Source: Ilumatobacteraceae bacterium (GTDB lineage: Bacteria; Actinomycetota; Acidimicrobiia; Acidimicrobiales; Ilumatobacteraceae). Taken from it: a stretch of 42,271 bases of DNA. The stretch is taken from the NCBI GenBank assembly GCA_025358075.1, contig JANYKU010000079.1, positions 1-42,271 of the forward strand. Direction: 5' to 3'. Every line of letters begins with the position of its first letter. Within the stretch, counting starts at the first letter, position 1. Below, piece after piece: positions 1 through 6,435 of this stretch. Position numbers and translations under genes: made by a program. The notes under the pieces were generated by a model. The model worked only from the letters and a program-made list of their open reading frames with translations, did not search any database and had not been told where the DNA came from.

Positions 1-137
1 CGAGCCACCCTCGATCGCGTCACTGAATCCGCGACGCACCACTAGACCCCCATCGAATCCTCACAGTTCGATCACAACTGGATTGGATCATGCGCCTTCG
101 ACGGGCCGATCTCCGGCTCGACACGAGGAGGTAACAC

Positions 138-704
138 ATGAACTGGAAGAGATTCATCATCGGGAGCGCCCTGACTGGCGGCGTGCTTGCTGCGACGGCC
201 GGCGTATCCGCGGCCGCAACTGCCCCGAGCCCTACACCGTCGCCCGCCCCGGCAGCGAGCACCAACCCGAAGTGCGACGACGAACGCGATGGCGCCTGGC
301 CGTTGTGGGTGCAGGGCAAACCCGACTCCTTCGAAGCCGGCGCAACTGGTGGCGTGTACATGTGGCATGACGGCGATGGGTGGCATGTCCGCGTCACCCA
401 CGCCACTGATGACAAGACAACCTTCACCGGCAGGCTTCAGACCGTCGGCACGTTCGTCGGTGTCACGGCGATCGCGCTCGAGCAGAACGACACGCTCCAG
501 GTCGGCAGCGGCGGCCACGTCGTCACGTTCAAGTTCGAGAACTACGGCCACATCGACGGCTTCGACTTCCACACGTCGTGCGCTCCGTCGATCGCGGTGA
601 CCTTGGCGAGAGGCGCCCACCGCCTCCCAACCGATCGCATCTTCATCGGCGATCACAAGGCTCACCCGGCCGGCAATCCGTTCCGCATCCGCCGCACCCG
701 CTAG
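138..704 (+). CDS. Secreted protein of unknown function
   Basis: 188 residues. The start is fixed by a strong ribosome-binding site (GAGGAGGT, about 125-131) a few bases before the ATG. The N-terminus is a classical signal peptide: KR followed by a hydrophobic Gly/Ala/Val stretch and a likely cleavage after VSAAA near residue 27. An Ala/Pro/Ser/Thr linker follows, then a globular domain of about 140 residues rich in beta-type residues, Trp, His and Asp. Two cysteines (in NPKCDD and TSCAPS) could form a disulfide outside the cell. I do not recognise the family. The gene stands alone and is followed by a good intrinsic terminator. Secretion is well supported; function is unknown. Confidence 0.8.
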   Translation: MNWKRFIIGSALTGGVLAATAGVSAAATAPSPTPSPAPAASTNPKCDDERDGAWPLWVQGKPDSFEAGATGGVYMWHDGDGWHVRVTHATDDKTTFTGRLQTVGTFVGVTAIALEQNDTLQVGSGGHVVTFKFENYGHIDGFDFHTSCAPSIAVTLARGAHRLPTDRIFIGDHKAHPAGNPFRIRRTR

Positions 705-713
705 GCACCGATG

Positions 714-756
714 AAAGAGCCCCGCCGCTCCTATCAATTGGGCCGCGGCGCTCTTT
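714..756 (+). terminator. Intrinsic terminator of the secreted-protein gene
   Basis: The arms AAAGAG-CCC-CGCCGC and GCGGCG-CTCTTT pair over 12 bp with a 3-nt bulge around a 16-nt loop. The structure begins 10 nt after the stop codon and ends in CTCTTTCTGT. Confidence 0.7.
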
Positions 757-1070
757 CTGTGGTTGGCGCCGACGTGAGCGGATAGGTCGCACGACCCAAT
801 TGCGTTCGCGGCGAGTTCGGTCGGCTGGACGGTCCGTGATTCGGGCTCACGGAGTGTGACCGGACTCGAGTCGGTGTAATTGCAGTACACGGCACACCGT
901 GCCGATCGCCAACAGATGCCGGGTTCGTTTCCTTGACGATCGCTGGAGGATCACTTGACCGCTGGCCCCTTTCCGCCAGGCGGTGTTGACGCATATAACA
1001 CTCCTGCACGGACGAGGTGGACGGCAGACTCGCCGTGCAATCGACAGGACGCCGACAGGAAAGAGTTCCG
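757..1070. other. Intergenic region, no gene recognised
   Basis: About 310 bp between the terminator and the next small ORF. I see no convincing coding pattern or RNA gene. A TATAAC hexamer at 993-998 could be a -10 element for the downstream small ORF, but no matching -35 sits at standard spacing. Confidence 0.4.
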
Positions 1071-1184
1071 ATGAAGAACATCAAGTACGCCCCGGTACGC
1101 ATCGGTGTGGCCGTCGCGACGGTTGTTGCGTTGGTCTCGTCGGTCGGCGCGCCGTTCAAGTGGTCCTTCGTCATCTGGGGGTGA
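1071..1184 (+). CDS. Small predicted membrane peptide
   Basis: 37 codons: MKNIKYAPVRIGVAVATVVA, then a Leu/Val/Ser stretch, ending FKWSFVIWG. The peptide has a basic N-terminus and one hydrophobic segment (about residues 10-26), so it could be a one-helix membrane peptide or the leader of a decayed secreted protein. A weak purine-rich stretch (AGGAAAGAG) lies about 6-15 nt upstream of the ATG. No homologue is recognised. It is too short to be certain, and a chance ORF is possible. Confidence 0.35.
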   Translation: MKNIKYAPVRIGVAVATVVALVSSVGAPFKWSFVIWG

Positions 1185-1268
1185 CGCTCGCGCGGCGATG
1201 ACTCACCGCACCCTCGCCGGGACCTAGGGCCCGCAGAGCCTGACGCACAGGCATTTACCATCTCGTTC

Positions 1269-1467
1269 ATGGTGCTGTTGCAGTTCCATCTCGACGTCAC
1301 GGAATGCACCGACGCGTTCTGGTGGATCGACAGTCCGCAAGTCCCCGATGCTCTACGCGTCTGGCCCGACGATCGTCGCCGCTCGACGGCGGGCCATGGA
1401 TCGACTCGACGCCGCCGGACTCGGCGTGGCCGATATCCACTACGAGATTCTCGACGCCGACCGGTAG
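1269..1467 (+). pseudogene. HicB/DUF1902-like small protein gene, frameshifted
   Basis: The first part reads FHLDVTECTDAFWWIDSPQV from the ATG at 1269. After the run CCCC at 1343-1346 the coherent reading moves to the next frame: MLYASGPTIVAARRRAMDRL, then DAAGLGVADIHYEILDADR and a stop at 1465-1467. Removing one C joins the parts into about 65 residues with the pattern of HicB-like antitoxin or DUF1902 proteins (beta strands, a WW-DSP-x-VP turn, an ASGPT motif, then an amphipathic ARRRA helix). The join is seen in the sequence; the family assignment is inference from pattern. No HicA-like toxin gene is adjacent. The stop lies 1 nt from the 3' end of the convergent HD-GYP tail. It is either a real mutation or a base-calling error in the C run. 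Confidence 0.5.
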
Positions 1468-1468
1468 G

Positions 1469-1907
1469 TCAGATCGTCAGTCGGAGTGCCGACGGACGAT
1501 CTCCGCTGATGGCGATCCACAGGTCGCGATCCGACGCGGTCAACACCAGCCGCAGCTGGCTGCCGGCGGGCACGACCGTGTCGACGGTTCCAATTGTGAG
1601 TTGACGCTCCGTCCAGGTACTCGCAGCTCCAACGTTCCACGGCTTGAAGGTCCATTGTCCCTCGATCAAACTGGCACAGTTCGAGCCGGCCGCGTCGCAC
1701 ACCAGAACTTGGGCCGCAAGCGTCGCCTGGTCGGAACTGAAGTTCCTGATCGTGCTGAAGAGATCGACCGTGACCGGCCCGTTGAGATGGGTCTCCGCCG
1801 TCACTTGGCTCGCCCAGGCAACGCCGCCGTGTCCGTCCTTGGCGATGGTCAGGCCTGGCTTGCCGTCATTGTCGTCGTCGGGCTCCGGGTTAGTTAGCGG
1901 CTGGGGG
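1469..1907 (-). pseudogene. Out-of-frame C-terminal domain of the HD-GYP protein
   Basis: Immediately past the stop of the HD-GYP gene the minus strand stays open in the +1 frame for about 140 codons with good coding character: PQPLTNPEPDDDNDGKPGLT, then a beta-rich domain containing WASQVTAETHLNGPVTVDLF and a paired-Cys region (VCDAAGSNC), ending PSALRLTI at 1469. Dropping one base of the five-C run (G run at 1903-1907 on the plus strand) fuses this to the upstream ORF through TATSPQPLTNPEP, giving about 742 residues. The domain looks like an extracellular beta-sandwich, which suits its position after a Thr/Pro linker. Either the gene is truly truncated, the run is a sequencing error, or translation slips here. 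Confidence 0.7.
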
Positions 1908-3698
1908 TGAAGTAGCAGTCAACGAATACGCGCCGCCGGCCCCGGTCATGAACATTGTCTGAGTGTTCGCTGGGGCGGGCGGTGCTGTGGTCGTCGTCGC
2001 CGGCGCTGTCGTGGTGGTTACGGCAGCGGTGGTCGTCGTGGCTCGTGCAGTTGTCGGCGGCGTTGTCGGCGGCGTTGTCGGCGGCGGCGGCGCGTTGGTG
2101 ACCGCCGGAACTGTCGGCACGGTCTCGAGAGCGGGTGTGTCCGGTGCGAGCGTGGTCGTGGTCGCGCCGTCAACAGTGGTCTCCGACGGTCCGGCGATGA
2201 CACCGGTGGGAGCACTGGTTCCAGCCGGGTCGACGGCGGCTGTCGGCTCGACGAGGAGGATTCGCACGCTGCCGTGCGCGCAGTGGGCGCTGTTGTCGCA
2301 GACCTCGTAGTCGAGTTGGTCCGGGCCCGTGAACCCTGCGGTGGGTGTGATCAGCACCTCACTCGTCCAGTGACCGTCGGCAATGGAGGTTGGCTGTCGG
2401 CTGACGATCGCTTGACCGTGCTGAGGTTGTGCCATCAGGGTCACGCTCACCTCGTTGCCGGCCAATCCCTGGAGGTTCACCACGAGTTGTTCATCGCGCT
2501 TGCCCGTCACGTCGAGATTGGGCGCGGTGACCGTGGTCGCCAGCACGTGGGCCTGCACGACGGGTGAGGGTCGCAAAGGTGGTTGGGCGGCGGGTGGCGC
2601 TGCGGTCGCGGTGGCCACGGCGAGGACGCTGGCGGTGGCCACCCCGCCGATCGCGTTGGAGGCCGCCGACATGATCGGTGCCTCACCGAGAAATGGGATG
2701 TTCGAGATCCACGCCAGCGGACCGAGTGCGAGCCGCAGTCGGCGCAACCCGACGTTGAGGAAGGCGCGCACCACCGTCGGGTCGAACTGCGTTGACGCGC
2801 AACGGGCGATCTCCTCCCGAGCGACTGCCGCCGGAATGGGCTTCTTGTAGGACCGTGCCGAGGTCATCACGTCGAACGCATCGGCCACCGCAACGATCCG
2901 AGCGCCGAGGTGGATGTGATCTCGCGCCAGCCGGCTCGGATAGCCGTTTCCGTCCCATCGCTCGTGATGCTCGCCGATCGTGCGGCGCCACTCCCCCAGC
3001 CAGTCGGAAAGCGACGCAGTGAGTGCCATTCCCTGCGCAGGATGGGTGGTCAGCACTTGCCACTCCGCCGGGCTCGGCCGACGGTCACTCGTCAAGATCT
3101 CGCGTGGGACGCGTAGCTTGCCGACGTCGTGCAGCAGCGCCGCCCACCGAAGCAGGTTGGCATCGCTCTCCGGAACCCGCATCTCCTTGATGATCAGATC
3201 GGTGTAGGCACGCACTCGTTCGCAGTGGCCACGGGTCAGGCGGTCGTGCAGGCTGAGCGCGGCCACGAGCTCGAGCATCATCGCCGCCCGATCTACTTCC
3301 TTGTCGGCCGAGCCCGACGCGTTGCTCTGCTCGACGAGCCGCTCGAGCTGCTTGGTCGTACCAGTTCGCAACGCCAGACCGAACCGCGACGGGGCGTGGT
3401 CCGGAAAGATCAAGGTCATCTTCAACAACGCCGTCAGGGGCAGCAAACGCCGTACGAGATGATCGGCGACCAACAACACCACGGTCGAGGCGGCAGCGAC
3501 CAGCGCCCACCACAGCCACCGGTTCATCCCGAGTCGAACGGGCCCGTAGAAATGGGCCGCAAGCAGCGACAACGTCACCGAAAGGGAGATCGGGATCAGG
3601 AAGATCAGCAGTCGAAGAGTGCGCGACAACCAAGGGTGTCCATGCCACCTCTGCTGAGTGGTGGCGTCATAGTCCATCCGCGTGGGCCCACTGCTCAC
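1890..3698 (-). CDS. Membrane HD-GYP domain protein with extracellular Ig-like region
   Basis: 602 residues as read. Two membrane helices (about 30-50 and 61-85) precede a complete HD-GYP domain: H190-D191 in LLHDVGK, HHERWDGNGYP (245-254), and the downstream VADAFDVM Asp near 273. This domain family hydrolyses cyclic di-GMP and related dinucleotides; the metal-binding residues I can see are intact, so activity is likely. A third hydrophobic segment (about 343-366) is followed by an Ig/cadherin-like beta domain (about 385-485) and a Thr/Pro/Ala linker (about 490-580). The topology implies a cytoplasmic enzyme with an outward-facing tail, perhaps a sensor. The ORF stops at TTA 1890-1892, but coding character continues in the next frame (see 1469-1907). 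It stands alone, with a GNAT remnant upstream. Confidence 0.88.
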   Translation of the reverse strand: MSSGPTRMDYDATTQQRWHGHPWLSRTLRLLIFLIPISLSVTLSLLAAHFYGPVRLGMNRWLWWALVAAASTVVLLVADHLVRRLLPLTALLKMTLIFPDHAPSRFGLALRTGTTKQLERLVEQSNASGSADKEVDRAAMMLELVAALSLHDRLTRGHCERVRAYTDLIIKEMRVPESDANLLRWAALLHDVGKLRVPREILTSDRRPSPAEWQVLTTHPAQGMALTASLSDWLGEWRRTIGEHHERWDGNGYPSRLARDHIHLGARIVAVADAFDVMTSARSYKKPIPAAVAREEIARCASTQFDPTVVRAFLNVGLRRLRLALGPLAWISNIPFLGEAPIMSAASNAIGGVATASVLAVATATAAPPAAQPPLRPSPVVQAHVLATTVTAPNLDVTGKRDEQLVVNLQGLAGNEVSVTLMAQPQHGQAIVSRQPTSIADGHWTSEVLITPTAGFTGPDQLDYEVCDNSAHCAHGSVRILLVEPTAAVDPAGTSAPTGVIAGPSETTVDGATTTTLAPDTPALETVPTVPAVTNAPPPPTTPPTTPPTTARATTTTAAVTTTTAPATTTTAPPAPANTQTMFMTGAGGAYSLTATSPPAAN

Positions 3699-3742
3699 CG
3701 AGAGCTATCGGCTGGCCCGGCCGAGACCTTGAAGCACCCGAG

Positions 3743-4334
3743 CTACGGAGTAGTCCTAGGTCCGCCCGCGGCGCGATCTGCTTCCCACTCGGCCCGGGTG
3801 ATCGCGTACTCGACGTCACCCTCCTGGTCGCCGCGAACGCGCACCGGCCACTCCGCACGAAAGTTACGCACAAAGCGCAGGCCGGCCTTCTCCATGACGC
3901 GGCGAGACCCGACGTTGACCGCCATCGTCTCTGCGTAGACGCGCTGGACGCCGAGCTCGGTGAAGCCTTTGTCGATCAGCGCGCGATGCCTCGCTTGCGT
4001 AGCCGCGGCCCCATGCATCGCGACGGAGGCGATAGCCGAGCTCGGGTTCCAGCGGACCGGCGCCATCGCCGGGGCGGAAGTGCATCCACCCGACGAAACG
4101 GCCGGTCGCCTTCTCGATCATGGCCAAGAAGCCGTAGCCACCATCTCGGTCGTACCGAGTGAGCCACCAGTCGAGGTTCTCGCTGACCTCGACCAGATCC
4201 ACCGGAAGGCCGTCGTTGATGTACCGCATCACCTCGGCGTCGCTGTCGAGCTCGATGACCAAGTCGAGGTCGTCGGGATTGAACCACCGCAAGACGAGCC
4301 GTTCGGTTTCGAGGTAGACGAGGACGTCGCCCAT
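3743..4334 (-). pseudogene. GNAT N-acetyltransferase (RimJ/RimL type), frameshifted
   Basis: The ATG at 4334 begins GDVLVYLETERLVLRWFNPD, and the frame runs through WMHFRPGDGAGPLEPELGYR and AWGRGYASEAS. It then loses coherence, while another frame continues ALIDKGFTELGVQRVYAETM and AVNVGSRRVMEKAGLRFVR to a stop at 3743. The break lies in the GC dinucleotide repeat at 3979-3985. Restoring one GC unit gives ASEASRALIDKGF, the normal spacing of the family, and a 197-residue protein. The acetyl-CoA loop (RRDAWGRGYAS) and the C-terminal NVGSRRVMEKAGL motif are both present. Such enzymes acetylate N-termini or small amines. The gene begins 11 nt after the phosphatase stop, as in an operon. Dinucleotide slippage suggests a real mutation or phase variation; an assembly error is also possible. 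Confidence 0.8.
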
Positions 4335-4345
4335 CTCACTCGCGA

Positions 4346-4909
4346 TCAGCGACGGGTCTCGTTGAAGCCCACGAGCACCGGCCCCTTGGGACCGATGGCG
4401 ATGCGGCAAACCGACGCTTGATCGAGATGGCACCTCCAGCCGACCGTGACGTCGATACCGAGCGCCCAGGTCATGGCCGCCTTGATCGGTGACACGTGCG
4501 TGGTGACCACGACGGTCTGCTCGACCGCGTCGGCGAGTAGGTCTTCGACGGCGGCCACCACGCGCACGCGCATCTCGGCAAGACTCTCGCCCCCTCCGAC
4601 TTGATACTCGGGGTCGACTCGCCATCTCGCCCAGATGTCGTCACCGACTTCGTTCAAGGGCAATCCGTCAAGGCTTCCGTAGTCGAGCTCGACCCAGCGA
4701 TCATCGATCTCATACGGAACCCCGAAGGCCTCGGCTGTCTGTCTGGCCCGCAGCAGTGGCGAACTGATGATGCGATCGGGCTGACCGAGCCAGGCGGCCA
4801 GCCCTGTGACCTGCGCGGCGCCGACGTCGTCGAGCGGGAGATCGAGGCGGCCCTGCAACCTCTGGCCGGCATTGGCTTCGGTGCGACCATGGCGAACGAG
4901 CAACAGCAC
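4346..4909 (-). CDS. Histidine phosphatase superfamily (phosphoglycerate mutase-like)
   Basis: 187 residues, normal for a single-domain member. The catalytic RHG motif is at residues 6-8 (LLLVRHGRTEAN). SSPLLRARQTAE supplies the second Arg, a family Glu lies in VELDYGSLDGL, and the second catalytic His is in VVVTTHVSPIK. The enzyme forms a phosphohistidine intermediate. Substrates in this family range from sugar phosphates to alpha-ribazole phosphate and cannot be told from sequence. It shares a direction and tight spacing with the membrane and zinc-ribbon genes upstream and the GNAT remnant downstream, so the four probably form one operon (6132 down to 3743). Confidence 0.88.
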   Translation of the reverse strand: MLLLVRHGRTEANAGQRLQGRLDLPLDDVGAAQVTGLAAWLGQPDRIISSPLLRARQTAEAFGVPYEIDDRWVELDYGSLDGLPLNEVGDDIWARWRVDPEYQVGGGESLAEMRVRVVAAVEDLLADAVEQTVVVTTHVSPIKAAMTWALGIDVTVGWRCHLDQASVCRIAIGPKGPVLVGFNETRR

Positions 4910-4941
4910 CCGAACAGTGAATCAGATGGCGGCCGGCGGCG

Positions 4942-5421
4942 CTATGGCCCTCGCTGCTTGAGCACGCCGTGGCGGATGAGATCGGCGCGACGACTCGGCT
5001 CCGACAACTCGCACTGCCGCCACATCCACGCCAGGAGCAACGCGCCGGCGAGCTCGAACGCGACGTTCAACCAGCCACGTTGCAACGACGGCACGCGCAC
5101 CTTGCCCCACGACCCTGCGAACGGCCACCACAACACATGGGTCGAGGCGAACACGCCGTCCCACACCAGGTGCAGCAGCATCCCGATCGGCAGGGCCAGC
5201 AACAGTCGGCGAATCGGCTTGCGGCCCACGGTGACCAGCATGACCAGCACCAGCGTGGCAACCGTGGCCGTGAGGCTGTGGGCCCAGCGCGCATAGCCAC
5301 TCGGAAGATCAATGGCGTCAGGCAACAACGCGCCGACTGCCAGCAGTCGATAGTCGAAGCGTGCGTCACGAAACACGTACCACACCGAGATCACGGCGGT
5401 GCCGATGAACCACAAGAACAT
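4942..5421 (-). CDS. Membrane protein resembling YdjM-type metal-dependent hydrolases
   Basis: 159 residues with about four hydrophobic segments. Conserved-looking polar positions sit in the pattern of the membrane-bound metal-dependent hydrolase (YdjM/DUF457) group: GALLPDAIDLP (Asp pair), WAHSLTATV (His) and GMLLHLVWDGVFASTHV (His...Asp...His). These could form a metal site at the membrane face. The C-terminus (about 130-159) is polar and Arg-rich. It starts 6 nt after the stop of the zinc-ribbon gene, so translational coupling is likely. Family assignment rests on motif layout only, and the substrate is unknown. Confidence 0.65.
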   Translation of the reverse strand: MFLWFIGTAVISVWYVFRDARFDYRLLAVGALLPDAIDLPSGYARWAHSLTATVATLVLVMLVTVGRKPIRRLLLALPIGMLLHLVWDGVFASTHVLWWPFAGSWGKVRVPSLQRGWLNVAFELAGALLLAWMWRQCELSEPSRRADLIRHGVLKQRGP

Positions 5422-5427
5422 CGGGTG

Positions 5428-6132
5428 TCAGAGGACCAGTACTCGCCCGCACTGCGGACAATCGACGAGCTCGCCGGGCGGCAGCCGCTTGAAGTTGTCG
5501 ACCTCGGCCCGCGACAGGTCGAGATGGCATCCGTCGCAACGCAACCCGATCAGCTTGGCGATGCCGATACCGCCATGGCGAGCGCGTTGATAGTCGTACA
5601 CGGCGATCTCTTCGATGTTGAGCGCGGCGCGGGCGGCGTCGTACTTGGCCGTCAGCTCCGCCTCATCGTCGGCTCCGGCACCTTTGGCCACCGCAAGTTG
5701 CGCGGCAACCGACTCGCGCATTGCCACGACGGCATCCTCCTCAGACGCCAACTCGCTCAACCGTTGCTCGGCTTGCGCTTGTTGTTCCATCGCTTCGAGC
5801 TCGCGGTCGTCGAGCTCGTCTCGGTGGGCATTGAGCAGATCGATCTCGTGGTTCAGCGCATCGGCCTGACGAGTCTCGCTGACGATCTTCAGTTGCTGCT
5901 CGAGGCGATGGCGCTTGGCGGTCAATGCTGCTGCCTCGTGCTCGGTTGCCTCGATCGTCGCCTCCGCTTCGCTCAACAGCTTCGCAGCTGCGCCGACAGC
6001 GCCATGATGTTTCGCCACGCGAGTGTCCGCTTCGGCGAGCGCTGCCGCCTCGGGCAACTTGGTGAGGCGGCGCTGCAACTGGTTGAGGGCTGTGTCGAGT
6101 TGTTGGAGCTCCCAGAGTGCGTCGCCGTTCAC
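5428..6132 (-). CDS. Coiled-coil protein with C4 zinc ribbon (DUF164 type)
   Basis: 234 residues. Residues 1-165 form a long, Glu/Ala/Gln-rich, nearly continuous coiled coil, starting LWELQQLDTALNQLQRRLTK. The C-terminus carries a zinc ribbon with two CxxC knuckles (RCDGCHLDL and VDCPQCGRVLVL). This is the architecture of the DUF164/zf-RING_7 family, which is widespread and often linked to RNA or ribosome functions; its biochemical role is poorly defined. It is the first gene of the putative operon reading towards lower coordinates. The ATG at 6132 begins MNGDALWELQQLD, the usual start of the family. Confidence 0.85.
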   Translation of the reverse strand: MNGDALWELQQLDTALNQLQRRLTKLPEAAALAEADTRVAKHHGAVGAAAKLLSEAEATIEATEHEAAALTAKRHRLEQQLKIVSETRQADALNHEIDLLNAHRDELDDRELEAMEQQAQAEQRLSELASEEDAVVAMRESVAAQLAVAKGAGADDEAELTAKYDAARAALNIEEIAVYDYQRARHGGIGIAKLIGLRCDGCHLDLSRAEVDNFKRLPPGELVDCPQCGRVLVL

Positions 6133-6435
6133 AGGCTCTTCTTACCAGTGAGGCCAGGGAAAAGCGGTATGCGGGTTTCGATGCTCGCAGGCTACCGACC
6201 AGCCACAGCAAGGCTCCCTGGCTCGCCGTTGTAAGCGATGTTGCACCGCGAGCGGGGCGGACCGCCCGCGGTGCGTCACTAGCGCGGGACGGGTGCGCCG
6301 GTGACTTCCGGTGAGGGCGCGTGGTCTGGACCCAAGTTCGAAATGCCGGCACATTCTGTGGGCTAAGACCACAGAGTCAATGGCGTCGGCACGAATTGAC
6401 CCAAACTTGACGATGCCGCGACGGACGGAGCGAGC
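6133..6435. other. 303-bp intergenic region with a stem-loop
   Basis: This lies between the 3' end of the penicillin-binding protein gene and the start of the zinc-ribbon gene, both on the minus strand. It contains a 7-bp stem (TCTGTGG 6355-6361 with CCACAGA 6369-6375, 7-nt loop) 60-80 nt after the PBP stop, which could be a weak terminator without a U-tract. A TTGACT overlaps the stem and might be a -35 box for the zinc-ribbon operon. I looked for RNase P RNA here because this neighbourhood can carry rnpB, and did not find its conserved GAGGAAAGUC element. Confidence 0.4.

Noticed and set aside
1963-2310. Val/Gly-rich plus-strand ORF
   Set aside because: It is the antisense of the Thr/Pro linker of the HD-GYP protein.
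6133-6435. Possible RNase P RNA
   Set aside because: Neighbourhood is suggestive, but the conserved GAGGAAAGUC and other core elements are absent on both strands.
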